A DNA stretch of 60,792 nucleotides from Polaromonas sp. YR568. Lineage in GTDB: Bacteria; Pseudomonadota; Gammaproteobacteria; Burkholderiales; Burkholderiaceae_C. Positions 7,834 to 16,360 of this stretch are shown here, piece after piece. Within the stretch, counting starts at the first letter, position 1; every line of letters begins with the position of its first letter. A model generated the notes under the pieces. It was not told the DNA's origin and did no database searches. It saw nothing but the letters and a program-made list of their open reading frames with translations. The DNA is taken from positions 1 through 60,792 of the forward strand of contig CAMCUN010000015.1 of NCBI GenBank assembly GCA_945878995.1, given 5' to 3'. The position numbers and the translations under genes are program-made.

Positions 7834-7866
7834 AGCCGCTCTGGCTGCAGCTTGTGCCCGAGCTCT

Positions 7867-8120
7867 TACAAGTACAAGCCGATTTCTCCCTGTAGAAGCC
7901 GGCCTGCCGGCGATTCTTCGTCTGCGGTGATGCCCATTGCCCGGCACGCATCGCTTGCAGGCAAGCTCCTACAAATTCAAGCCGATTTCCCCTTGTAGGA
8001 GCCGGCCTGCCGGCGATTCTTCGCCTGCGGTGATGCCCATTGCCCGGCACGCATCGTTTGCAGGCAAGCACCTACAAATTCAAGCCGATTTCCCCCTGTA
8101 GGAGCCGGCCTGCCGGCGAT
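7867..8120. repeat. 103-bp tandem repeat made of inverted REP-like palindromes
   Basis: Nearly 2.5 copies of a 103-bp unit. Forward REP cores (TGTAGGAGCCGGCCTGCC + GGCGAT) start at 7891, 7994 and 8097. Inverted cores of a second variant (reading TGTAGGAGCTTGCCTGCAAG on the minus strand) occupy 7950-7973 and 8053-8076. Forward and inverted cores therefore alternate, the arrangement known as a REP doublet or REPIN. The copies differ by few bases. The array lies between the VOC gene and the next Bug gene. Transcribed, it would fold into strong hairpins and could act as a transcription or mRNA-decay barrier. Confidence 0.85.
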
Positions 8121-8241
8121 GCGCCGCTCAGGTTCTGAGCTGCTTGGTCGTGGAAATCCCTGTCACTCCAGCCCTGTGTTGACAGTTATAAAGGGCAGCT
8201 AGTTCAACATTCCGCACTATTTTTCACAGGAGCCTCTCGCC

Positions 8242-9222
8242 ATGACCAACCGCCGACAACTGATACAGGGCGCCGCCGCCGGCCTGTTGGGTCTGGGTGC
8301 ATTGCCCAGTTTTGCCCAAAGCCGTGTGGAGACGCTGCGCATCATCGTGGGTTTCCCCCCTGGCGGCACCACCGATGCATTTGCCCGCCGCGTGGGTGAC
8401 AAGTTGCGTGGCACATACGCCAACAACGTCATCGTTGACAACAAGCCCGGCGCAGGTGGGCAGGTCGGCGTGTTGACGCTCAAGGCGGCTCCGGCCGATG
8501 GCGCGCACATTTTGTACACGCCTGCGTCCATGATGACCATCTTCCCGCATTCTTTTGCCAAGTTGCCTTACGCGCCCACCGACGTGGTGCCTGTGGGCCT
8601 GGGTCACGCCACCGACCATGCGTTTGTGGCCGGCCCTGCGGTGCCTGAGTCGGTCAAAAACCTCAAAGATTTCATTGAATGGGCCAAGGCCAACCCAGGC
8701 AAGGCCAGCATTGCCAACCCCGGCTCAGGCTCTTTGCCGCACCTCTTGGCCGGTCGTCTGGCCATGCTGGGCGGTTTCCAAATCACCAATGTGCCCTTTC
8801 CCGGTTCTGGCCCCGCGATTCCGCAGGTCTTGGGCGGACAGGTGGCCGGCATGTCCTCGCCCCTGGGCGACATGCTGCAGCACCACAAATCGGGCAAGGT
8901 TCGCATCTTGGCCACCTCTGGCCCTGAGCGCTCGCCCTACACCCCAGAGGTCGCCACCTACCGTGAGCAAGGCCAGGGCGAGTTGGTGATCCGTGAATGG
9001 TTTGGCTTTTTCGCACCCAGCGGCACGCCTGATGCGATCCGCGAGAGCCTGAACGCGGCGCTGCGCGCAGCCATGGCCCAGCAAGACGTGCGGGAATTTG
9101 TGACGCCATTGGCCGGCCATATTGAGGCCAGCACCGTGGCCGACCACAGCCGCCGCTTGGCCACCGACTCCGACATGGCCCGCCGCCTGGTCGCAGCGCT
9201 GGGCTTCAAGGCCGACTCTTAA
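8242..9222 (+). CDS. Bug/TctC-family periplasmic substrate-binding protein
   Basis: 326 residues. The N-terminus MTNRRQLIQGAAAGLLGLG has paired arginines before a hydrophobic stretch and AQ cleavage region, so it may be exported by the Tat route, unlike the Sec-type signal of the Bug protein at 4102. The mature part has the ligand loops FPPGGTTD and VDNKPGAGGQVG. It stands alone: REP repeats lie upstream and a convergent hydrolase gene downstream. An AGGAG RBS precedes the ATG. Ligand unknown; an organic acid is expected from the family. Confidence 0.92.
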   Translation: MTNRRQLIQGAAAGLLGLGALPSFAQSRVETLRIIVGFPPGGTTDAFARRVGDKLRGTYANNVIVDNKPGAGGQVGVLTLKAAPADGAHILYTPASMMTIFPHSFAKLPYAPTDVVPVGLGHATDHAFVAGPAVPESVKNLKDFIEWAKANPGKASIANPGSGSLPHLLAGRLAMLGGFQITNVPFPGSGPAIPQVLGGQVAGMSSPLGDMLQHHKSGKVRILATSGPERSPYTPEVATYREQGQGELVIREWFGFFAPSGTPDAIRESLNAALRAAMAQQDVREFVTPLAGHIEASTVADHSRRLATDSDMARRLVAALGFKADS

Positions 9223-9302
9223 GCATCACAAGCTGCGCGGGGCTGGCGCTTCGCGCAGCTGGCGCCCCAGCCCGCAGAGCTCGGGCGTGGGGACCATGGC
9301 GA

Positions 9303-10016
9303 TCAGCTGCCCAGCTTGGCCGCGCTTTGCCGCAGGTTATCGGCGGCTTGGTCGCAGCTTTGCACATCACCAAAATTGAACATGAAGTTCGACAGCGACA
9401 GGGTGTGCTCTTGCTCCGTGAAGGCCGAACACCCGTCTGAGAGCATGACTGTGCGGTAGTTCAGCATCATGGCGTCACGGGCCGTGGACTCGCAGCACAC
9501 ATGGGTGACCGTGCCGGCCACCAGCACCGTGTCTATGCCGCGCTGCTGCAGTGTCTCGTGCAAGTCTGAAGAGCCTTGAATAAACGCGCTGTAGCGGGTC
9601 TTTGGGATGTGCAAATCGCCAGGCGCAGGGTGCAGGTCGGCATACAGCGCGTGGCCTTCGCTGCCTGGCACCATGGTGCTGCTGCGCAGCGCCAGCCAAT
9701 GCGGGCTGGAGAGCTCTTGGTGAAAGTGCGACCAACTCTCTAGCGACTCCGGAGTGAAGGTGTTGAGCACCCACACCACCTGACCGCCCAGCGCGCGCAA
9801 GGCCTGGGCTGTGCGTTCAATGGCCGGGCAGGTGCTGGCCGCAGCCGGTACCCAGGCGTGTCCGGCGCCTTCCTTGACAAATCCGTTTTGCATGTCCACA
9901 ACCACCAAGGCCGTGCGCTTTGGCACCAGGTGTTCAAAGGGATGCAGCCGCCCACGGCGTGCCATCACACGTTCAATGAGTGCCGATGAGGGGGTGAAAC
10001 TGGTGCAGGTGTTCAT
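9303..10016 (-). CDS. Isochorismatase-like cysteine hydrolase
   Basis: 237 residues. The catalytic triad of the family can be placed: Asp41 in VVVDMQNGF, Lys139 in IPKTRYSAF and Cys174 in GTVTHVCCESTARDA. Members hydrolyse amides or enol ethers such as N-carbamoyl amines, nicotinamide, biuret-like compounds or isochorismate. The sequence looks more like the amidase branch (ureidoacrylate/N-carbamoylsarcosine type) than true isochorismatase. It is transcribed convergently with the Bug receptor at 8242-9222 and is monocistronic. Substrate is not deducible. Confidence 0.88.
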   Translation of the reverse strand: MNTCTSFTPSSALIERVMARRGRLHPFEHLVPKRTALVVVDMQNGFVKEGAGHAWVPAAASTCPAIERTAQALRALGGQVVWVLNTFTPESLESWSHFHQELSSPHWLALRSSTMVPGSEGHALYADLHPAPGDLHIPKTRYSAFIQGSSDLHETLQQRGIDTVLVAGTVTHVCCESTARDAMMLNYRTVMLSDGCSAFTEQEHTLSLSNFMFNFGDVQSCDQAADNLRQSAAKLGS

Positions 10017-10160
10017 GGGTGAAGGCCATTCGTGGAGTGGCCTTATCTTATTGATATTTATTCACCATCACACCCCCTTGGGCTGCAGCGGTCTGAATTC
10101 TCACGCACAGCACACGGCGAGCGGGGGGCAAACGCAAGCCAGAAAAGTGAGGTGCAAGCC

Positions 10161-10190
10161 AAAAAAAGCCCAGCTGCAAGGCTGGGCTTT
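10161..10190 (-). terminator. Intrinsic terminator of the phasin gene
   Basis: Read on the minus strand, AAAGCCCAGCC, a short loop and GCTGGGCTTT form a perfect-looking GC hairpin ending in a run of seven T (10161-10167). It lies 67 bp beyond the phasin stop codon and fits a Rho-independent terminator for that gene. Confidence 0.8.
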
Positions 10191-10256
10191 GTCGGGGCGG
10201 TTTGTCGCCCCTGTGGGAATCACCCCCACAGGCCAGGCCTGTGGAAGAAGTCGCAA

Positions 10257-10799
10257 TCAGCGCTTTTTGCTGGTGGCTTTGACGGCGCTGGCAGCCGTGT
10301 TGCTGACGGCGTTCAGGTTGGCTTCAGCCATGTCAGAGGCTTGCTTGACGGCTTTTTGCATGGACTCGTAAGCGTTGGTGGCAGCGGCCATGGAGCTCTT
10401 GTACATAGCCACCACGGTCTCGGAACCGGCGGGTGCGTTTTTCACGGCACCGTCCACCAGGTTGACCACTTTGGACTGGAACTCAGCGGTTTGGCCTTCG
10501 ACGGCCTTGCTGAATTCGGTGGTGGTGTTGCTGGCGATGTCATACAGGTGACGGCTGTAAGCGGCGGCTTTTTCAGCCAAAGGCTGCATCACGCCAGCTT
10601 GCAGGGCCAGCAGCTCTTGCGCGTCTTTGACGTTCAGCATGGCTTGGGTGTGGGTGGCAGCCTCGGCCAGGGCGGCTTTGGACGCCTGGACATTGAGCTC
10701 AACCATTTTTTCCACGCCTTCAAAGGCCTTGTGGCTCAGACCGAACAGGGTCTCGATGGATGTTTTTTGTTGGGCCAAAAATTGTTCTGCGGTGTACAT
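10257..10799 (-). CDS. phaP: Phasin (polyhydroxyalkanoate granule-associated protein)
   Basis: 180 residues from [20 protein letters not shown], the standard phasin_2 start. A longer reading frame upstream is not expected to be translated, because GGAGAT sits just before this ATG. The protein is helical, rich in Ala, Glu and Lys, lacks Cys and ends in a basic KATSKKR tail. Phasins coat PHA granules in the cytoplasm and control their size and number. It is a single-gene unit with its own terminator at 10161-10190 and paired TGCTGCA/TGCAACA motifs upstream at 10867-10938 that resemble PhaR targets. This indicates that the organism stores PHA. Confidence 0.93.
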   Translation of the reverse strand: MYTAEQFLAQQKTSIETLFGLSHKAFEGVEKMVELNVQASKAALAEAATHTQAMLNVKDAQELLALQAGVMQPLAEKAAAYSRHLYDIASNTTTEFSKAVEGQTAEFQSKVVNLVDGAVKNAPAGSETVVAMYKSSMAAATNAYESMQKAVKQASDMAEANLNAVSNTAASAVKATSKKR

Positions 10800-10866
10800 G
10801 ATGAAATCTCCAAAAAAGTGTTTGCGGGGGGGCTGTTGCTCGGCCACCAGATGCGATCTACATCTT

Positions 10867-10938
10867 TGCTGCACTGCAACATGAAATGAAGTATAGGGCC
10901 AATTCAGGGTTTGCGCAGAATTTTGTTGCAATGCAGCA
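10867..10938 (-). promoter_or_regulatory. Two inverted copies of a PhaR-like motif upstream of phaP
   Basis: TGCTGCACTGCAACA reads forward at 10867-10881, and TGCTGCATTGCAACA reads on the opposite strand at 10924-10938. They differ at one base and bracket the probable phasin promoter, which includes TATACT on the minus strand at about 10890. PhaR, the PHA-responsive repressor, is known to bind TGC-rich repeats at phasin promoters. Identity of the binder is inferred; phaR itself is not in the window. Confidence 0.55.
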
Positions 10939-11070
10939 TTTTTCAGACACTGCTGCCTATTTCAGGCGGTGATCGCCCGCACACACCCTCCAAAGCCTGC
11001 GCGGCTGAACGTGTATTCGCCGTCCCGCCAAAGCCACAGCGCTCCATGCGCTGATGGTGCAGCTGTGGCT

Positions 11071-11337
11071 TTATGGCGCCACCGAGCCTTGGCCCCGCTT
11101 TTTCTCCCGCAGCATAAAGAGGTAAAGGCCTTCTACCTTTTCGCGCGCCCAGGGTGTTTTGCGCAGGAATTTCAAGCTGGAGTTCACGCTCGGCTCGTGC
11201 GTGAAGCAGCGAACAGGTATCCGCAGCGCCAAATCGGCCCAGCCGAAATGCGTGTGCAGGGCCGTGACCATGGCTTCCAGCGTCACGCCATGCAGCGGGT
11301 TGCGGGGCTGGCCGGGCGGGGAGGGCAGGGCAGTCAT
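11071..11337 (-). CDS. VF530 family DNA-binding-like protein (DUF2132)
   Basis: About 88 residues from the ATG at 11337. The core from NPLHGVTLEAMVTALHTHFG through FTHEPSVNSSLKFLRKTPWA is strongly conserved in the VF530 family, small helical proteins whose fold resembles DNA-binding C-terminal domains. Biological function is not established. The upstream in-frame extension (to 11454) lacks family similarity, so the shorter start is preferred. It lies between phasin and a FitAB-like toxin-antitoxin pair with no obvious link to either. Confidence 0.85.
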   Translation of the reverse strand: MTALPSPPGQPRNPLHGVTLEAMVTALHTHFGWADLALRIPVRCFTHEPSVNSSLKFLRKTPWAREKVEGLYLFMLREKKRGQGSVAP

Positions 11338-11389
11338 GGCTGGATTTTGCCCGCTGCACATGCGCTGAGGCTGAGGAATCCTCAGCCCT

Positions 11390-11818
11390 TCAAAATGCAG
11401 GCGCAGCCCAAGGGTTGATGACCTCAACACCTGTGCCTTCGAAGTCCCGCACATTGCGTGTGGCCACCATCAGTCCTTGGGCTTTGGCAATGGCCGCGAT
11501 GGCACAGTCGGCAAACCCCACAGGGTTGCCCTGCGCCTGGGCCCCAGCCAGGCATGCGCCAAAGCTGTGCGCTGCGCGGGTGTCAAAGTGCAGGACACGG
11601 TTTTCAAAGAGCGTGCTCACATGGATGGACAAGGCTTGCACCAAGGCGTCTCGCCGTTTGCCTAGAGGCATGGTTTCAACTCCCGCCAACAATTCGGCCA
11701 AGTTGATGCTGGTGATGAACAAGGTCGCAGGCGCTTGCGCATTGAGCCAATCGATCACAACTTGATTGGGCAAGGGTTTGAGGGGTTCAGACACCACGTT
11801 GGTGTCTAGGATGATCAT
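11390..11818 (-). CDS. PIN-domain toxin, FitB/VapC-like
   Basis: 142 residues. The N-terminal MIILDTNVVSEPLK holds the first metal-binding Asp in the exact FitB form (LDTNV-x-SE). INLAELLAGVE carries the conserved Glu. FADCAIAAIAKAQG and ATRNVRDFEGTGVEVINPW are the other PIN signature blocks. Such toxins are Mg-dependent RNases. The start overlaps the FitA-like antitoxin by 4 bp. All expected catalytic acids are present. This is a second complete PIN pair in the window, unrelated in antitoxin type to the one at 305-948. Confidence 0.92.
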   Translation of the reverse strand: MIILDTNVVSEPLKPLPNQVVIDWLNAQAPATLFITSINLAELLAGVETMPLGKRRDALVQALSIHVSTLFENRVLHFDTRAAHSFGACLAGAQAQGNPVGFADCAIAAIAKAQGLMVATRNVRDFEGTGVEVINPWAAPAF

Positions 11819-12048
11819 TCAAAGTTCGCCGGCTCAACGGGGCGCTTGTCTCTTGAGAAGTCCAGCTCAATGCCCCCCAACTTTTGCCCGATGGCCGCCA
11901 GGGCCGACCCCATGCCGATTCGAGGGGCGACGGCATTTTCCAAAATCAGGCGGATCTCAGCTTCGGTGCTTCTGCCATGCTGGGCGGCACGCAATTTCAA
12001 GGCACGGTGTGTGGCCTCGGGCAGGTTTCTGACAGTGACAGCCGACAT
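11815..12048 (-). CDS. FitA-like ribbon-helix-helix antitoxin
   Basis: 77 residues. The N-terminal MSAVTVRNLPEATHRALKLR, followed by AAQHGRSTEAEIRLIL, is the ribbon-helix-helix DNA-binding domain of FitA/Arc type. The C-terminal part (about residues 50-77) is rich in charged residues and should wrap the PIN toxin. First gene of the operon; overlaps the toxin by 4 bp. A near-perfect palindrome 30-54 bp upstream (12078-12102) is the likely operator that the antitoxin-toxin complex binds. Confidence 0.9.
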   Translation of the reverse strand: MSAVTVRNLPEATHRALKLRAAQHGRSTEAEIRLILENAVAPRIGMGSALAAIGQKLGGIELDFSRDKRPVEPANFE

Positions 12049-12077
12049 GGAAAATTCTCCTTGCTACGGGTTTGGAT

Positions 12078-12102
12078 GATAGCAAAATATTAATTTGCTA
12101 TC
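12078..12102. promoter_or_regulatory. Palindromic operator of the FitAB-like operon
   Basis: GATAGCAAA at 12078-12086 and TTTGCTATC at 12094-12102 are perfect 9-bp inverted arms around an AT-rich 7-bp centre. The element lies directly upstream of the antitoxin gene and overlaps AT-rich hexamers that could serve as its -10 box. Inverted repeats in this position are bound by FitA in known systems. Confidence 0.65.
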
Positions 12103-12187
12103 AATCAAGACAAGGTCTGAACGGGACTGCTGGAAAAGTCATTTGAAACGGCTTTTTTGGCTGTTAGTCGCTTAAGCATCCACCCGC

Positions 12188-13873
12188 TCACACATCCACA
12201 AACCCCACCACCTGCCTGAGCACTGCCCGCGCCTGCGCATCATTCCCGCCTCGCCACGCCACGATCTGGTCGGGGCGAATCAGCACCAGTGGCGCCTCGT
12301 AAGCCGCCAGCACTGCCGCCTGGGCCACCTGCACCACCTTCAAATCCAGCCCCAGGTCGGCTGCCGCGACCACAAACTGTGCGGTGTCCACGCCGGTGGG
12401 GCCCGAGACGAGCAAAGTCCATTCGCTGTGAAACAGGTCGAACAGCGAGCGCCCATCCTCCAGCCACACATGGGGCGGGCGCCCGCCTGGGCAGGCGGTG
12501 GGCTGGTAGGTGTTGGCGGCGTCGGGCGGGGCCGTGCTGCCGTCGCCCACGATGAGGGGCGAGCCGTCGTAGCGCCCGCCAAAGGTGACGCCTGGGATGT
12601 TGAATTCCAAGCGGGCGTGCTCGTTCAAGTACTGGCCTGCGGCTTGGCGTGCGGCCTGGCCTTGGGCGCTGTCTTCGTCGAGCTCGGGCTGGGCTGTGAA
12701 CAGGCCCACCGAGTCGGCAAAGTGCTGGGCGTAGCGGGTGTTGCGCTCGGCCATGTGTTTGCGCTCTGTCTCGTAGCTGTCCAGCAGGCCCTCGGGAGCC
12801 CGGCCCTGGATGACGCTGGCCAGCTTCCAGCCCAGGTTGACGGCGTCTTCCACGGCGGTGTTGTAGCCCAGCCCACCGGTGGGCGTGAACAGGTGCGCGG
12901 CGTCGCCGGCAATGAACACGCGGCTGCGCCCAAAGCGCTGGGCAACCAGCGCGTGGCCAGCCAGCCAGGTGCCCATGGACAAAATGTCTATGGGCATCTC
13001 CACGCCCACAGCCTCGGCAAACACGCGGCGCGCATGGTCGGGGGTCCAGTTGTCGGCGTCTTCGCCGGGCCGCAGGGCTGCATGAAAGGCGTACTCGCTG
13101 TGGCCATCGACACTGGCCATGAAGGCGCGGCGCTGGTGGTTGACGGCCACGTACATCCAGGCTTTGGGGTGGCGCAGCGCAGCCTGAAAGTCAGGCGCGC
13201 GCAAGTAGACCGCAAACATCTTGCCGCCCATGAAGTCGCGCTGCGTGCCTGTGCTGCCGCCCCATTCAATGCCCAGCGTGCGGCGCACCATGCTGCGGGC
13301 GCCATCGGCGCCCACCAAATAGCGGGCGCTCACTTCTTGGGGTGCGCCGCCCGCCGCAGGTCGCAGTGTGGCGTGCACGGCGCTGCCTGTGTCGGCAAAG
13401 GCCTCCAGCGCCCAGCCGTAGCGGATGTCGGTCAAGGGGCTGGCCTGGGCGTGGCGCCGCAAAATTTGCTCGACAAACTTTTGCGACACCCGGTGCGGCA
13501 GCTCGGCCGCGCTCCACGAGCCCGTCATCGCCTTGATATTGACAATGGCCTCGGCCGCTGTGGGCAAGCTGATGCGCGCCAGCTCGTGCGCATTAAAGCG
13601 GGTGAAGTAGGCAATGTCGGTGGGGTGGTCTGCAGGCAGGCCCTGGGCGCGCACCTCCTGGGCCAGGCCCAGGCGGCGAAAGTGCTCCATGGTGCGCGCC
13701 TGCGTGGCGTTGGCCTGGGGGTTGAAAGCCGTGTCGGGTTTGGCATCGACCAGCAGGCAGGAAATGCCGCGCCGCCCCAGCTCAATGGCCAGCGTCAGGC
13801 CGCAGGGCCCGCCCCCTGCAATCAGCACGTCGATTTGCAGTGGAGCGGGGGTGGGGCTGGAGTGGGTGCGCAT
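12188..13873 (-). CDS. FAD-dependent aromatic monooxygenase (PheA/TfdB-type)
   Basis: About 561 residues from the ATG at 13873; a TTG at 13906 would add 11. The Rossmann motif DVLIAGGGPCGLTLAIELG binds the ADP part of FAD. A second FAD motif, FIAGDAAHLFTPTGGLGYN, lies in the middle, and a C-terminal thioredoxin-like domain is typical of phenol-hydroxylase-like enzymes. These use NADPH and O2 to hydroxylate phenolic rings. It diverges from the P450-reductase gene, the two starts being about 85 bp apart, so they may share regulation in aromatic degradation. Substrate could be a substituted phenol or hydroxyphenyl acid; not resolved. Confidence 0.88.
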   Translation of the reverse strand: MRTHSSPTPAPLQIDVLIAGGGPCGLTLAIELGRRGISCLLVDAKPDTAFNPQANATQARTMEHFRRLGLAQEVRAQGLPADHPTDIAYFTRFNAHELARISLPTAAEAIVNIKAMTGSWSAAELPHRVSQKFVEQILRRHAQASPLTDIRYGWALEAFADTGSAVHATLRPAAGGAPQEVSARYLVGADGARSMVRRTLGIEWGGSTGTQRDFMGGKMFAVYLRAPDFQAALRHPKAWMYVAVNHQRRAFMASVDGHSEYAFHAALRPGEDADNWTPDHARRVFAEAVGVEMPIDILSMGTWLAGHALVAQRFGRSRVFIAGDAAHLFTPTGGLGYNTAVEDAVNLGWKLASVIQGRAPEGLLDSYETERKHMAERNTRYAQHFADSVGLFTAQPELDEDSAQGQAARQAAGQYLNEHARLEFNIPGVTFGGRYDGSPLIVGDGSTAPPDAANTYQPTACPGGRPPHVWLEDGRSLFDLFHSEWTLLVSGPTGVDTAQFVVAAADLGLDLKVVQVAQAAVLAAYEAPLVLIRPDQIVAWRGGNDAQARAVLRQVVGFVDV

Positions 13874-13957
13874 GGGCGGTGATTGTTGCGCAGCTGCAGA
13901 GTTCAAAGCGGGCCCGCGGGCGCCGCTTTAGACTATCAAGCTCTTCAAAGCCTTGCC

Positions 13958-16279
13958 ATGACCCTATCTTCCAAGCCTTCAGGCTGTCCTGTGGATCACG
14001 CTGCCCTGTCGGCCGCGTCCTGCCCGCTCAGTGCCCAGGCCGCCGCCTTCAACCCTTTTGAGCCGGCTTACATGCAGGCCCCGGGCGAGTACCTGCGCTG
14101 GGCGCGCGAGCAAGCGCCTGTGTTTTGGAGCCCGCAGCTGGGCTACTGGGTGGTCAGCCGCTACGAGGACGTCAAAGCCGTGTTCCGCGACAACATCTTG
14201 TTCTCGCCGTCCATTGCGCTGGAAAAAATCACCCCTGCCACGCCGGAGGTTGCGGACATTTTGGAGGGCTATGGCTTTGCCATGAAGCGCACCATGGTCA
14301 ACGAGGACGAGCCCGATCACATGGCGCGCAGGCGCTTGCTGATGGACGCTTTTTTGCCCGAGCGTTTGCTTGACTTTGAGCCGCTGGTGCGCAAGCTCAC
14401 CCGCCAGTACATGGACCGTTTTGTAGATGAGGGCCGGGCCGACCTGGTGGGCCAGATGTTCCACGACATTCCTTTGCACATTGCGCTGAAATTTTTGGGT
14501 GTGTCTGACGCGGGCGCCGAGCAGCTGCGCCGCTTTGGCGTGGCCCACACGCTCAACACCTGGGGCCGGCCCAGCCCCCAAGAGCAGCAGGCCCTGGCCC
14601 ACGACGTGGGCCGCTTTTGGCAGATGGCGCAGCACATTTTGGACGGCATGCTGGCCCAGCCCGATGGCCAAGGTTGGATGTACGACTCCATTGCCCAGCA
14701 CAAGCTGCACCCGGAGATCGTCACCGAGTCCTACCTGCGCTCCATGATGATGGCCATCTTGGCTGCTGCGCACGAAACCACCTCCAAAGCCTGCGCCAAC
14801 GCCATGCTCACGCTGCTGCAGCACCGCTCGGCCTGGCAGGCAGTCTGTGCCAACCCGGCGCTGATTCCCAACGCGGTGGAAGAGTGCTTGCGCGTGGCCG
14901 GCTCCATCGTGGCCTGGCGCCGCCAAGCCACGGCCGACGCGGTGGTGGGCGGTGTGCACATTCCCCAGGGCAGCAAATTGCTGGTGGTGCAGGCCTCGGC
15001 CAATGTGGACGCCAGCCATTTTGAAAACCCAGACGAGGTCGATGTCTACCGCGAGTCCGCTGTGGAGCACCTGAGCTTTGGCTACGGCGCCCACCAATGC
15101 ATGGGCAAAAACATCGCCCGCTTGCAAATGCGCGTCTACATCGAAGAGTTTGCCCGCCGCCTGCCCCACTTGCGCCTGGCCGAGCAGACCTTGAGCTACC
15201 TGCCCAACACCTCGGTGCGCGGTCCGGTGGCGCTGTGGGTGGAGTGGGACCCCAGCCTCAATCCAGAGCGTGTGGGCACGGCTGTGGCGCAGGCAAACCT
15301 TCCCATCCACATTGGCCCGCCTGCCAAAGCCAGCATGGCGCGGCCCGTGGTGGTGCGCGAGCGGCACGCCGAGGGCGTGGACCTCACGCGCTTGGTGCTG
15401 GCCGACCCTCAGGGGCGCCAGCTGCCCGCCTGGTCGCCAGGCGCCCATGTGGACCTGATCACCGGCGGCTTCAAGCGCAAGTACTCGCTGTGCGGCGACC
15501 CCGAAGACCGCCTGAGCTACCAGGTCGTGGTGCAGCGCCATCCGCAGGGGCGGGGTGGCTCGGTGTGTTTGAGCGATACGCTGCAGGTGGGCAGCCCGCT
15601 GCAGCTGTCAGGCCCCAAGAACCTGTTCAAGCTTGACGAGACCGCTGCGCATGTGGTGCTGATTGCGGGCGGCATAGGCATCACGCCCATGGTGGCCATG
15701 GCCGACCGGCTTAAAAACCGCGGTGTGTCTTATGAACTGCACTATGCGGGCCGCGAGCCCGCCCGCATAGCTTTGTGGGACAGGCTGCACGCCGATCACG
15801 CCAGCAGCTTGCGGCTTTATGTGCAAAGCCAAGGCCAGCGCCTGGACTTGCCCGTCCTGCTGGCCCGCTTGGACCCCGCCACCCGTGTCTTTGCCTGCGG
15901 CCCTGAGCGGATGCTGCACGAGTTGGAGCAACTGAGCGCGGCCTGGCCCGAGGGCGTGCTGCACATGGAGCGCTTTCATGCCCGTGCCCCAGCGCCGGGG
16001 ACTTTGCAGGCGACAAGCTTTGAGGTAGAGCTCAAGGACTCCCAGTTGCGCCTGCAGGTGGCGGCCGACCAGAGCTTGCTGCAGGCCCTGCAGGCCGCCG
16101 GTTTTGACGTGCCCTGCGACTGCAACGAGGGCCTGTGCGGCACCTGCGAGGTGGCTGTGCTGGCCGGCCAGGTGGACCACCGCGACCAGGTGCTCAGCCC
16201 CAGCGAACGAGCCACCCACCAGCGCATGATGGCTTGTTGCTCGCGGGCGGTGGGGGTAAGCCTGGTGCTGGCGCTGTGA
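13958..16279 (+). CDS. Self-sufficient cytochrome P450 fused to phthalate-dioxygenase-type reductase (CYP116B-like)
   Basis: 773 residues from the ATG at 13958; an upstream extension would run into the divergent gene. Residues 1 to about 440 are a P450: I-helix AAAHETTSKA and haem loop FGYGAHQCMGKNIA, with the thiolate Cys381. After a linker, residues about 465-680 form the FMN/NADH reductase (RKYSLCGDP and IAGGIGITPM). The C-terminus is a [2Fe-2S] ferredoxin with C722, C727 and C730 (CDCNEGLCGTC) and a last Cys in MMACCSRA. Domain order matches class VII, so electrons flow NAD(P)H-FMN-2Fe2S-haem in one chain. Such enzymes hydroxylate or dealkylate aromatic and aliphatic compounds. Confidence 0.93.
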   Translation: MTLSSKPSGCPVDHAALSAASCPLSAQAAAFNPFEPAYMQAPGEYLRWAREQAPVFWSPQLGYWVVSRYEDVKAVFRDNILFSPSIALEKITPATPEVADILEGYGFAMKRTMVNEDEPDHMARRRLLMDAFLPERLLDFEPLVRKLTRQYMDRFVDEGRADLVGQMFHDIPLHIALKFLGVSDAGAEQLRRFGVAHTLNTWGRPSPQEQQALAHDVGRFWQMAQHILDGMLAQPDGQGWMYDSIAQHKLHPEIVTESYLRSMMMAILAAAHETTSKACANAMLTLLQHRSAWQAVCANPALIPNAVEECLRVAGSIVAWRRQATADAVVGGVHIPQGSKLLVVQASANVDASHFENPDEVDVYRESAVEHLSFGYGAHQCMGKNIARLQMRVYIEEFARRLPHLRLAEQTLSYLPNTSVRGPVALWVEWDPSLNPERVGTAVAQANLPIHIGPPAKASMARPVVVRERHAEGVDLTRLVLADPQGRQLPAWSPGAHVDLITGGFKRKYSLCGDPEDRLSYQVVVQRHPQGRGGSVCLSDTLQVGSPLQLSGPKNLFKLDETAAHVVLIAGGIGITPMVAMADRLKNRGVSYELHYAGREPARIALWDRLHADHASSLRLYVQSQGQRLDLPVLLARLDPATRVFACGPERMLHELEQLSAAWPEGVLHMERFHARAPAPGTLQATSFEVELKDSQLRLQVAADQSLLQALQAAGFDVPCDCNEGLCGTCEVAVLAGQVDHRDQVLSPSERATHQRMMACCSRAVGVSLVLAL

Positions 16280-16360
16280 CGCGGCGCCTGCTGTCGCAGG
16301 GGGCCTAAATACGCGCCTACCTTTGGCTAAATATGTCAATTTAAGTCAAAGCCCCATTGT

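Noticed and set aside
7867-8120. Possible CRISPR array
   Set aside because: The whole 103-bp unit is repeated, including the parts that would be spacers; no unique spacers and no cas genes.
9231-9280. GC-rich dyad in the gap between convergent Bug and isochorismatase-like genes, considered as a bidirectional terminator
   Set aside because: The stem needs bulges and there is no T-run on either strand; not reported as a feature.
13883-13957. Upstream in-frame extension of the P450-reductase gene
   Set aside because: It runs up to the start region of the divergent monooxygenase and encodes a segment with no P450 features; the ATG at 13958 gives the usual family length.
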